Program-made: the position numbers and the translations under genes
Assembly: GCA_023392555.1 (NCBI GenBank)
Contig: JAEVYW010000199.1
Location: forward strand, 1 to 5,225
Reading direction: 5' to 3'
Length of the DNA stretch: 5,225 nt
DNA from: Pseudomonadota bacterium
GTDB lineage: Bacteria; Pseudomonadota; Alphaproteobacteria; Sphingomonadales; Sphingomonadaceae
Notes under the pieces: model-generated
What the model was told of the DNA's origin: nothing
The model's input: the letters and a program-made list of their open reading frames with translations, nothing else
Databases searched by the model: none
Shown: positions 1 to 5,150 of the stretch, piece after piece
How positions within the stretch are numbered: position 1 is the stretch's first letter
Layout: every line of letters starts with the position of its first letter

Positions 1-1571
1 GGCATTCCGAACTCGACATGGACGCGGTCGATCTGCTTCGGCGTCGCGCCTTCCAGAAGCAGCTTGGTCGCCTCGACCTGCCGCGGCATCAGCATGCGAT
101 TGCCGATGAAGCCGTGACACACGCCCGCGACCACCGCGACCTTCCGAATCTTCTTCGCCAGCGCCATCACTGTCACAAGCACGTCCGGCGCCGTCTTCGC
201 GCCGCGCACAACCTCCAGCAGCTTCATCACGTTCGCCGGCGAGAAGAAGTGCATGCCGACGACGTCCTGCGGACGTGACGTGACCGCCGCGATCTCATCG
301 ATGTTGAGATAGGACGTGTTAGAGGCGAGGATCGCGCCCTGCTTCACCGTCCTGTCGAGCCGCCTGAAGATGTCCTTCTTGACCTCCATCTGCTCGAACA
401 CCGCTTCGATGATGAGGTCACAATCGGCGAGCCCTTCGAAGTCGAGGGTCGGCGTCAGCAAGCCCATCGCTTTCTCGACCTGGTCGGCCGTCATGCGGCC
501 TTTCGCCGCAGTCGCTTCGTAATTCTTGCGCATCACACCCGACCCGCGGTCGAGCGCCTCCTGGTTCATCTCGAAGATCGTCACCGGAATTCCGGCCGAC
601 AGGAAGTTCATCGAGATGCCACCGCCCATCGTGCCGGCGCCGATCACGCCGACCTTCTGGATCGGACGCGGCTGGGTGTCCTCAGGCAGGCCCTCGATCT
701 TGGCCGCCTTGCGCTCCGCGAAGAAGAAATATTGCTGCGCCCGCGCCTGCGTGCCGCTCATCAATTCCATGAACAATTTGCGCTCTTCGAGTACTCCTTC
801 CGAGTATGGCTTTTCGCACGCGACCTTCACCGCGCGGATGTTCGCTTCGGGCGCGTCGAAGCCGCGGAACTTTCGCGCATTCTCCTTGCGGAATTCGTCG
901 AACACCGACGGGTCGCACTCGTTGAGCTTGTACTGCCGCTCGCTGCTTTTCGGCAGCGGCCGAACGTCCTTCACTTCCTCGGCGTAAGCGACCGCGTGGA
1001 CGATCAGATCGTCCTCGATCAGCCGGTCGACGAGACCGCACTCATAGGCTTCCTTGGCGCTGATCGGAGCGCCGCCGGCGCACATCTCGAGCGCCTTGCG
1101 AACGCCCGCGACACGCGGCAGCCGCTGCGTGCCGCCGGCACCCGGAAGCAGGCCGAGCTTCACCTCGGGAGTGCCCAGCTTCGCGCTCGGCAGTGCAACG
1201 CGATAATGGCACGACAGAGCAACCTCGAGCCCGCCACCCAGCGCAGTCCCGTGGATCGCCGCAACGACCGGCTTGGCGCATCCCTCGATGCGGTCGACGA
1301 CCTGGGGCAGCATCGGCTCCGCGAACGCCTTGGGCGTGCCGAACTCGGAAACGTCGGCTCCGGCGAAGAAGGTCTGCCCCTCGCACGCGATCACGATCGC
1401 ACCGACGCTCTCGTCCGCTTCCGCCTCCTCGATCGCGGCGACGAGGCCCTGGCGAACGGCATGGCCGAGTGCGTTTACCGGCGGGTTGTTCGACAATATG
1501 ATCATCACGTCGCCATGCTTGCGCGTCGAGATCGGGTTGGTCGTGTCGGGCTTGTCGATGACGTCGGTCAT
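1..1571 (-). CDS. Bifunctional enoyl-CoA hydratase / 3-hydroxyacyl-CoA dehydrogenase, EHHADH/FadJ-like, C-terminus off the window
   Basis: Cytoplasmic fatty-acyl-CoA degradation enzyme that hydrates 2-enoyl-CoA and then oxidises 3-hydroxyacyl-CoA with NAD. Its first 523 codons are present, starting at ATG 1571. The hydratase domain (about residues 15-200) has GADVSEFG at 71-78, the GTALGGGLE oxyanion region at 108-116 and the two catalytic glutamates E116 and E136, spaced like E119/E139 of E. coli FadB. A linker with [15 protein letters not shown] (275-289) closely resembles mammalian peroxisomal EHHADH. The dehydrogenase domain follows: NAD-binding GAGTMGGG at 311-318, acidic E334 after the second strand, SNTS at 417-420, catalytic H441 in GMHFFSP with partner E453, and HGFIGNR at 486-492. 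The last C-terminal domain (roughly 150-200 residues by family length) lies left of position 1. The ATGA overlap with the upstream SDR stop implies translational coupling. Function is secure; chain-length specificity is not readable. Confidence 0.95.
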   Translation of the reverse strand, partial: MTDVIDKPDTTNPISTRKHGDVMIILSNNPPVNALGHAVRQGLVAAIEEAEADESVGAIVIACEGQTFFAGADVSEFGTPKAFAEPMLPQVVDRIEGCAKPVVAAIHGTALGGGLEVALSCHYRVALPSAKLGTPEVKLGLLPGAGGTQRLPRVAGVRKALEMCAGGAPISAKEAYECGLVDRLIEDDLIVHAVAYAEEVKDVRPLPKSSERQYKLNECDPSVFDEFRKENARKFRGFDAPEANIRAVKVACEKPYSEGVLEERKLFMELMSGTQARAQQYFFFAERKAAKIEGLPEDTQPRPIQKVGVIGAGTMGGGISMNFLSAGIPVTIFEMNQEALDRGSGVMRKNYEATAAKGRMTADQVEKAMGLLTPTLDFEGLADCDLIIEAVFEQMEVKKDIFRRLDRTVKQGAILASNTSYLNIDEIAAVTSRPQDVVGMHFFSPANVMKLLEVVRGAKTAPDVLVTVMALAKKIRKVAVVAGVCHGFIGNRMLMPRQVEATKLLLEGATPKQIDRVHVEFGM

Positions 1572-2320
1572 GTTGCGGTCCGTCCGTAGCTTTGATGATT
1601 GAAGGGATGCGATGCCGACAGGCCGCCGTCGACGACGATTGCCTGCCCGTTGACGTAAGAGGATTCGTCCGAGGCGAGGAACAAAGCCGCCTGCGCGATC
1701 TCGATCGGCTCGCCGCCGCGCTTCAGCGGATTTAGGCGGCCTAGCTGCTGCTCCTGCCCCTTGGCGCGCGCACGGTCGTAGATGAATTCGGTCATGCCGG
1801 TTTCGATCAGTCCCGGGCAGATCGCGTTCACGCGGATGTCCGCGCCCGCAAGCTGCGTCGCGGCGACCTTCACAAGATTGATCACGCCCGCCTTGGACGC
1901 CGAATAAGCCGGCCCGCCCGCGCCCGAGCGGATGCCCGCAACGCTGGCCGTCGCGATGATCGACCCGCCGCCGCGCGCCTTCATGTGCGGCGCCGCATAT
2001 TTGATCGCCAGGAACGGCCCGATCAGGTTCACGCGCAGGATCTCCGCCCAGTCGGCCGCGCTTTGCTCGAAGATCGAAGCGAAGCCCCCCGACACGCCTG
2101 CATTGGCGAACATGATGTCGAGCCCGCCATGCTCGGCCACCGTCTCCTCGATCAGCGCGTGCACCTGAGCGTCGTCACCGGCATCGCACTCGACATCCGC
2201 GCCCTTGACGTCTGCGCCGACCACCGTAGCGCCTTCGGCCCTGAACAGCTCGACCGCCGCCTTGCCGATCCCCGACCCGGCGCCCGTAACAATTGCGACC
2301 TTGCCCTCAAGCCGGGGCAT
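1568..2320 (-). CDS. Classical short-chain dehydrogenase/reductase (SDR), probably NAD-dependent
   Basis: A complete 250-residue cytoplasmic oxidoreductase, normal length for a classical SDR, interconverting an alcohol and a ketone. The cofactor motif TGAGSGIG is at 12-19. D37, at the end of the second strand (VVGAD), favours NAD(H) over NADP(H). ANAG is at 72-75, and the catalytic tetrad is N98, S126, Y139 and K143 (YSASK), with PG at 169-170 and the C-terminal VDGG at 230-233. The ATG at 2320 overlaps the end of the acyl-CoA dehydrogenase gene by 14 nt and has no strong Shine-Dalgarno, so coupled translation is likely. The TGA overlaps the next start as ATGA. Context points to a hydroxyacyl- or ketoacyl-CoA (or free acid) substrate in the same pathway. 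Sequence alone does not fix the substrate, because SDRs with these motifs act on many compounds. Confidence 0.93.
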   Translation of the reverse strand: MPRLEGKVAIVTGAGSGIGKAAVELFRAEGATVVGADVKGADVECDAGDDAQVHALIEETVAEHGGLDIMFANAGVSGGFASIFEQSAADWAEILRVNLIGPFLAIKYAAPHMKARGGGSIIATASVAGIRSGAGGPAYSASKAGVINLVKVAATQLAGADIRVNAICPGLIETGMTEFIYDRARAKGQEQQLGRLNPLKRGGEPIEIAQAALFLASDESSYVNGQAIVVDGGLSASHPFNHQSYGRTAT

Positions 2321-3548
2321 GCTTGGCGAACTCGATCCGCGCGATGGCGCGGTTGTGGACCTCGTCCGGCCCGTCTGCCAGGCGCAGCGTCCGGATGCCC
2401 GCCCAGCTCGCTGCCAGCGGCGTGTCCTGGCTCACGCCCGCCGCGCCGAAAGCCTGCACCGCATCGTCGATGACCTTCAGCGCCATGTTCGGCGCCTTCA
2501 CCTTGATCATCGCGATCTCGGCCTTGGCCGCCTTGTTGCCGGCCTTGTCCATCATGTCCGCGGCCTTGAGGCACAGCAGGCGCGTGCAGTCGATCTCGAT
2601 CCGCGCCTCGGCGACGCGCTGCTCCCAGATGCTGTGCTCGGAGATCTTCTTTCCGAACGCGACGCGGCTCTGCAGCCGCTCGCACATCAGCTTCAGCCCC
2701 TCTTCCGCAGCGCCGATGGTGCGCATGCAATGGTGGATGCGCCCCGGCCCAAGCCGCCCCTGCGCAATCTCGAACCCGCGCCCTTCGCCCAGCAGCAGGT
2801 TCGACGGCGGAACCCGCACATTGTCGAGCCGGATTTCCATGTGCCCGTGCGGCGCGTCGTCATAGCCGTAGACGGTGAGGTGCCGCTCGACCGTCAGCCC
2901 CTCCGCATCCATCGGCACCAGGATCATCGACTGCTGCTGGTGGGACTTCGCCGAAGGATCGGTCTTGCCCATCAGGATCGCGACCTTGCAGCGCGGATCG
3001 CCCGCGCCCGACGACCACCACTTCTTGCCGTTGATCACATATTCGTTGCCGTCGCGGCGGATCTCGCACTGGATGTTGGTTGCGTCCGACGACGGCACGC
3101 CGGGCTCGGTCATCAGGAAGGCGGAGCGGATCTCGCCCTGCATCAGCGGGCTCAGCCACTCGTCCTTCTGCTCACGCGTCCCGTAGCGCTGGAGCACTTC
3201 CATATTGCCGGTGTCGGGCGCCGAGCAGTTGAACACCTCGCTCGACCACAGGATGTGCCCCATCTCCTCGGCACACAAAGCATATTCGAGGTTGGTGAGC
3301 TGCTCGCCCTCGAACGCGAAGCTGTCATCGACATGTTGCAGCTGCCCACCCGGCGGCATGAACAAATTCCACAGCCCCGCCGCCTTGGCCTTGGGCTTCA
3401 GCTCCTCGATGATCCCGATCGACTTCCAGCGGCCGCCTTCGGCCTGCTGGCGGTGATAGTCTTCGACTCGGGGACGGACCTCGGCATCCATGAAATCGCG
3501 GACGCGCGCGCGGAAAGAAGCCTGTCGTTCCGTAAGGTCAAAGTTCAA
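2307..3548 (-). CDS. Acyl-CoA dehydrogenase, ACAD10/ACAD11-like subfamily
   Basis: A 413-residue FAD flavoenzyme that introduces a double bond into an acyl-CoA or modified acyl-CoA. The N-terminal helical domain begins [24 protein letters not shown] (144-158) is the substrate/FAD signature, followed by [16 protein letters not shown] (173-188) and the beta domain. [19 protein letters not shown] residues are at 264-276 (here [14 protein letters not shown] was read at 263-276), with FGAAGVSQD at 367-375 and ADGPDEVH at 391-398. The [13 protein letters not shown] and DGPDEVH blocks are typical of mammalian ACAD10/11 and their bacterial relatives, including LvaC of levulinate catabolism. In that last motif D392 aligns by eye with the catalytic Glu of medium-chain enzymes. 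The TTG start is preferred: the alignment begins there, a good Shine-Dalgarno precedes it, and the next ATG (codon 20) would cut into the first helix. It is first of three overlapping genes. Confidence 0.94.
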   Translation of the reverse strand: MNFDLTERQASFRARVRDFMDAEVRPRVEDYHRQQAEGGRWKSIGIIEELKPKAKAAGLWNLFMPPGGQLQHVDDSFAFEGEQLTNLEYALCAEEMGHILWSSEVFNCSAPDTGNMEVLQRYGTREQKDEWLSPLMQGEIRSAFLMTEPGVPSSDATNIQCEIRRDGNEYVINGKKWWSSGAGDPRCKVAILMGKTDPSAKSHQQQSMILVPMDAEGLTVERHLTVYGYDDAPHGHMEIRLDNVRVPPSNLLLGEGRGFEIAQGRLGPGRIHHCMRTIGAAEEGLKLMCERLQSRVAFGKKISEHSIWEQRVAEARIEIDCTRLLCLKAADMMDKAGNKAAKAEIAMIKVKAPNMALKVIDDAVQAFGAAGVSQDTPLAASWAGIRTLRLADGPDEVHNRAIARIEFAKHAPA

Positions 3549-3556
3549 GGCGCAGT

Positions 3557-3565
3557 CTCTCCCCT
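3557..3565 (-). promoter_or_regulatory. Shine-Dalgarno that fixes the TTG start of the acyl-CoA dehydrogenase
   Basis: Read on the minus strand this is AGGGGAGAG, ending 8 nt before the TTG at 3548. No ATG or GTG lies in frame close upstream, and the next in-frame ATG is 19 codons into the protein. The site therefore supports initiation at TTG for the first gene of the operon. Confidence 0.7.
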
Positions 3566-3615
3566 GCCAGGCGCAATGTTCACGCCGAAGTTCGCGCTAC
3601 GCCGCAGCCGGTTTC

Positions 3616-3644
3616 GAGACAAGCGTGGACGCCCGTGCTACAGT
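3616..3644 (+). promoter_or_regulatory. Candidate sigma70 promoter of the cupin gene
   Basis: GAGACA (3616-3621; 4 of 6 matches to TTGACA) is separated by exactly 17 nt from TACAGT (3639-3644; 4 of 6 matches to TATAAT). Transcription would start near 3651, leaving a leader of about 24 nt that contains the ribosome binding site. The spacing is ideal but both hexamers are imperfect, so this is a candidate only. Confidence 0.4.
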
Positions 3645-3657
3645 TCGAACGGGTGGA

Positions 3658-3671
3658 GTGCTGTGGAGCAC
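3658..3671 (+). promoter_or_regulatory. Small hairpin overlapping the cupin ribosome binding site
   Basis: GTGCT (3658-3662) and AGCAC (3667-3671) form a perfect 5-bp stem around a 4-nt loop. The functional Shine-Dalgarno GGAG (3665-3668) sits 6 nt before the ATG at 3675 and is partly in the loop and partly in the right arm. A second GTGGAG copy lies just upstream at 3653-3658. The GGAG call is solid; a regulatory role for the short hairpin is speculative. Confidence 0.4.
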
Positions 3672-3674
3672 GCT

Positions 3675-4118
3675 ATGAAACTCTTGTTTCTCGCAATCCT
3701 TCCCCTCGCCGTTGCGGCTTCGGCCCTTCAGGCAAAACCGGCCGCCGCCAACCTCAAGTGGGGCGACGCGCCGCCGAGCCTTCCGGCGGGCGCCAAGATG
3801 GCGGTCGTTTCCGGAAATCCGGCCGCCAAAGGCATGTTCACGATCCGCCTCAAGATGCCGGCCGATTATGCCGTGCCGCCGCATTCGCATCCGAACAGCG
3901 AGGTGGTGAAAGTCGTTTCCGGAGAGCTCCATTACGCGATGAGCGGGAAGATGGAGATGACCAAGGCCAAGACGCTGAAGGCGGGTCAAACCGTGACCAT
4001 GGGCGCGAAGATGAACCATTGGGTCCATGCTGCCGCTCCCGCGACGGTTCAGGTGAGCGGCCGCGGACCGTTCCAGATCACTTACGTCGATCCCAAGGAC
4101 GACCCGCGCAAGGAATAA
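3675..4118 (+). CDS. Small exported single-domain cupin protein
   Basis: A 147-residue protein with a Sec-type signal peptide: K2, a hydrophobic core at about 3-17 and probable cleavage after LQA20 or nearby. The mature part would be a periplasmic beta-barrel of about 125 residues. Cupin motif 1 is PPHSHPNSE followed six residues later by G83, giving metal ligands H70, H72 and E76. Motif 2 (AGQTVTMGAKMNHWVH, 103-118) supplies H115. All four usual ligands are present, so a divalent metal is expected. Similar small secreted cupins are usually annotated only as cupin-domain proteins, and no reaction can be assigned. The ATG at 3675 is chosen because GGAG lies 6 nt upstream and the signal peptide begins there; an upstream in-frame GTG at 3663 would add only VEHA. 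It is divergent from the acyl-CoA operon and appears to be monocistronic. Confidence 0.9.
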   Translation: MKLLFLAILPLAVAASALQAKPAAANLKWGDAPPSLPAGAKMAVVSGNPAAKGMFTIRLKMPADYAVPPHSHPNSEVVKVVSGELHYAMSGKMEMTKAKTLKAGQTVTMGAKMNHWVHAAAPATVQVSGRGPFQITYVDPKDDPRKE

Positions 4119-4141
4119 CGCCTGCTGCCGCCGCTCAGGCG
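4119..4141. terminator. Weak hairpin at convergent gene ends
   Basis: CGCCTG (4119-4124) and CAGGCG (4136-4141) form a perfect 6-bp GC-rich stem with an 11-nt loop, directly after the cupin stop codon. The stem overlaps the last codons and stop of the small minus-strand gene that ends at 4135. There is no T-run on the plus side and only TTATT on the minus side, so intrinsic termination is uncertain. Confidence 0.3.
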
Positions 4142-4272
4142 ATCATCGCATGCGGCGGGAACAGCAGCTGGTAACTGGTGGTCAGCGTGGCGAAGGTCAG
4201 CGCGGTCGTCAGAGCCATGACCGCGTAGACCTTGCCTGAAATCTTCTCCGGGCGCTCGGGGCACTTGGACAT
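4135..4272 (-). CDS. Hypothetical 45-aa single-pass membrane peptide
   Basis: I do not recognise a family. The product starts MSKCPERPEKISGKVYA: a polar, basic N-terminus of about 14 residues with K3, C4, R7, K10 and K14. A hydrophobic, threonine-rich stretch at about 15-38 is long enough to span the membrane once, and the protein ends in PPHAMIA. About 40 of 45 codons end in G or C, matching the real genes nearby. The ATG lies 7 nt after the stop of the upstream 44-aa gene, and no separate strong Shine-Dalgarno is visible, which suggests translation coupled to that gene. The N-in orientation is inferred from the positive charges. It is convergent with the cupin gene, 16 nt from its stop. It is too short for default gene callers; conservation would decide whether it is real. 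Confidence 0.6.
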   Translation of the reverse strand: MSKCPERPEKISGKVYAVMALTTALTFATLTTSYQLLFPPHAMIA

Positions 4273-4279
4273 GCCGTGC

Positions 4280-4414
4280 TTACGCATTGGCGACGATCTT
4301 CGAAGCGCTTGCGGCCTGGGCCGGACCGACGGCGGCGCCGACTGCGACGCTGCTCATGGCGATCGCGGCAGTGATGGCGATGAAGGTGCGCTTCAGCGAG
4401 GACTGGACGAACAT
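4280..4414 (-). CDS. Hypothetical 44-aa secreted peptide, mostly signal sequence
   Basis: No family is recognised. The product begins MFVQSSLKRTFIA, with K8 and R9 followed by an Ala/Val/Ile-rich core at about 11-30. A textbook cleavage site, PAQA at 31-34, then leaves only about ten mature residues, ASASKIVANA. About 38 of 44 codons end in G or C. A strong ribosome binding site (GGGAG, 7 nt upstream) supports the ATG at 4414. The gene is first of a two-gene unit with the 45-aa membrane peptide. If uncleaved it would be a small inner-membrane peptide; if cleaved it would release a short peptide to the periplasm. Nothing in the sequence tells which. Confidence 0.65.
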   Translation of the reverse strand: MFVQSSLKRTFIAITAAIAMSSVAVGAAVGPAQAASASKIVANA

Positions 4415-4421
4415 TTTGTTT

Positions 4422-4426
4422 CTCCC
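4422..4426 (-). promoter_or_regulatory. Ribosome binding site of the 44-aa peptide gene
   Basis: Minus-strand GGGAG lies 7 nt before the ATG at 4414, in an A-rich context (AAAAGGGAGAAACAAA) that should be unstructured. This is the best evidence that the very short downstream ORF is translated. Confidence 0.7.
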
Positions 4427-4489
4427 TTTTACGGCCCACCTGCCTGGCGGCGCCTTGGTCGAAACTATTCAATGTCCGTGCCAATCGCG

Positions 4490-4505
4490 GAAAACCGGCG
4501 TTTTC
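4490..4505. repeat. Perfect 6-bp inverted repeat, possible operator
   Basis: GAAAAC (4490-4495) and GTTTTC (4500-4505) flank a 4-nt CGGC centre. It sits 75 nt upstream of the 44-aa gene start, and 52 nt past the stop of the 57-aa gene. It could be an operator or a weak terminator. The stem is AT-rich and lacks a separate T-run, so operator or chance is preferred. Confidence 0.35.
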
Positions 4506-4557
4506 TAATGGAGGGAAGGCGCGTGCTGAGTGAATCACGCCAAAAAGTTGGTGAAAC

Positions 4558-4731
4558 CTACCAGAGTGCAGCGCCGAACCGTCCGGCTTGCGAATGAGCG
4601 CCATTTGAACTCCGCGCGAGTTCCTCGAACGCCGCGGCAAGATTGATCAGAAGCCGCCGTTCGGGGCCGGAATATCGGAGTGCCAGGTCCCGACACTTGA
4701 ACGCCTCACTGGCAAATGTTTCCTCGCGCAT
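4558..4731 (-). CDS. Hypothetical 57-aa helical protein
   Basis: The product starts MREETFASEAFKCRDLALRY and continues SGPERRLLINLAAAFEELARS. The pattern is one amphipathic helix with a Cys-Arg-Asp-Leu-Ala block, a short turn at S21-G22-P23, and a second helix ending in EELA. Small proteins of this layout are common unnamed genes in alphaproteobacteria, and I know no function. The remaining 15 or so residues are polar and probably disordered. No signal peptide or membrane segment is present, so it should be cytoplasmic. The ATG at 4731 follows GGAGG by 4 nt. Third-position G/C is lower than in its neighbours (about 35 of 57 codons), so codon use alone would not identify it; the ribosome binding site and helical pattern do. 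It is probably monocistronic, since the next minus-strand gene begins 143 nt downstream. Confidence 0.72.
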   Translation of the reverse strand: MREETFASEAFKCRDLALRYSGPERRLLINLAAAFEELARSSNGAHSQAGRFGAALW

Positions 4732-4735
4732 CTCG

Positions 4736-4740
4736 CCTCC
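4736..4740 (-). promoter_or_regulatory. Consensus Shine-Dalgarno of the 57-aa gene
   Basis: GGAGG is read on the minus strand 4 nt before the ATG at 4731. The spacing is slightly short but the match is perfect, and it decides the start of this small gene. Confidence 0.65.
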
Positions 4741-4862
4741 AGCAAACCGGAACCATTTACGGTTGGGGACGCGACCTGGATGGATCCGCTGGCGAAGTCG
4801 TCGCCGGGCGGACTACTCTTCCTGCCAGGATTTCGCCCCCGAAATCTGGGCCCTCGTGGCGT

Positions 4863-4905
4863 AAAGATCGATCTGAAATCTTTCCCCAGATTCTGAAAAA
4901 TTCAG
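4863..4905. repeat. AT-rich cluster of nested and adjacent inverted repeats
   Basis: Four dyads lie within 43 bp. AGATCGATCT (4865-4874) is a perfect 10-bp palindrome. AAAGAT/ATCTTT (4863-4868 with 4878-4883) pair around 9 nt. AATCT/AGATT (4877-4881 with 4888-4892) pair around TTCCCC. CTGAA/TTCAG (4893-4897 with 4901-4905) pair around AAA. The second and third share bases 4878-4881 and so exclude each other. It is a candidate for protein binding or alternative RNA folding. Confidence 0.45.
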
Positions 4906-4994
4906 GAAAAGTTGCGCCGACAGGGAGTTACGGACGGTTCGTGGCTCCGAGCACCGGTTCTTGCGCAACAGCCGTCGGAACGTGGGCGCCAGGC

Positions 4995-5150
4995 ATGGAT
5001 TTGGAGCGCGTGGACCCGATCCGGAAGATCGAGCAGACTCAGGCGCGCATCAAATTGTTTGCGCAGAGGGCGAAACATATCATCAAGCAGCAGCAGGACA
5101 GGCTGGAGCATAACCGCCGCTTCCTCGACAGCCTGCGGAAGGCCGATTAA
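4995..5150 (+). CDS. Hypothetical 51-aa charged helical protein
   Basis: No family is recognised. The product starts MDLERVDPIRKIEQTQARIK and ends FLDSLRKAD. It is rich in Lys, Arg, Gln and Glu, has heptad-like hydrophobic spacing (I12, I19, F22, I29, I30, L37, F43, L47) and no proline after P8, so one long amphipathic or coiled-coil helix is expected. There is no signal peptide or membrane segment. About 42 of 50 codons end in G or C, which supports coding. The ribosome binding site is poor, with only AGG immediately before the ATG. The frame stays open upstream, but I see no better start and the composition becomes non-protein-like there. It is likely a small cytoplasmic protein that oligomerises or binds nucleic acid or another protein; that is inference only. 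Confidence 0.65.
   Translation: MDLERVDPIRKIEQTQARIKLFAQRAKHIIKQQQDRLEHNRRFLDSLRKAD

Larger units (their letters stand above)
3549..3674. promoter_or_regulatory. Divergent intergenic region between the acyl-CoA operon and the cupin gene
   Basis: This 126-bp gap must hold the promoters for both the leftward three-gene operon and the rightward cupin gene. A rightward sigma70-like promoter is visible. On the leftward side only the Shine-Dalgarno is clear, and I found no convincing -35/-10 pair. A TTCGAA palindrome lies at 3644-3649, just after the rightward -10 element. No long operator-like inverted repeat was seen, so regulation by a shared factor is possible but not shown. Confidence 0.55.
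4415..4557 (-). promoter_or_regulatory. Upstream region of the two-peptide unit, with palindrome and near-consensus sigma54 element
   Basis: This 143-bp gap follows the stop of the 57-aa gene and precedes the 44-aa gene. It holds a GAAAAC-CGGC-GTTTTC inverted repeat at 4490-4505. On the minus strand, TGGCACGGACATTGAA (4483-4468) resembles a sigma54 -24/-12 element but has GA where GC is expected at -12. An alternative sigma70 reading (TTTTCC, 16 nt, TTGAAT) is weak. There is also a 5-bp GCGTG/CACGC stem at 4521-4540. A promoter is expected here, but its class is unresolved. Confidence 0.35.
4732..4994. other. 263-bp noncoding divergent region between two small genes
   Basis: No convincing coding sequence is found on either strand. 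The stretch separates the leftward 57-aa gene from the rightward 51-aa gene and should contain both promoters, but no clear -35/-10 pair could be fixed. A short dyad (AACC-ATTTAC-GGTT) lies close upstream of the leftward start. The main structure is an AT-rich inverted-repeat cluster at 4863-4905, which stands out from the GC-rich surroundings and contains a GATTC (GANTC-type) site at 4889-4893. The rest looks unstructured. Confidence 0.5.

Noticed and set aside
732..1589. A 285-codon plus-strand open frame
   Set aside because: It is antisense to the hydratase/dehydrogenase gene, which has every catalytic motif. Long antisense frames are expected in GC-rich DNA.
2205..4118. A 637-codon plus-strand open frame ending in the cupin
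   Set aside because: The first 490 codons are antisense to the SDR and acyl-CoA dehydrogenase genes and have a low-complexity Arg/Leu/His-rich composition. The real gene starts at 3675 with a ribosome binding site and signal peptide.
4521..4540. GCGTG/CACGC stem as a terminator for the 57-aa gene
   Set aside because: It has a 5-bp stem, a 10-nt loop and no T-run in the direction of transcription.
4209..4640. A 143-codon minus-strand frame covering the two-peptide region
   Set aside because: It is Arg/Pro/Ser-rich without domain features, has no good ribosome binding site, and conflicts with the two better-supported small ORFs.
4575..4941. An 11-nt inverted repeat, CGAACCGTCCG at 4575-4585 and its complement at 4931-4941
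   Set aside because: Several 11-nt matches are expected by chance in a GC-rich window of this size, and nothing flanks the copies like a mobile-element end.
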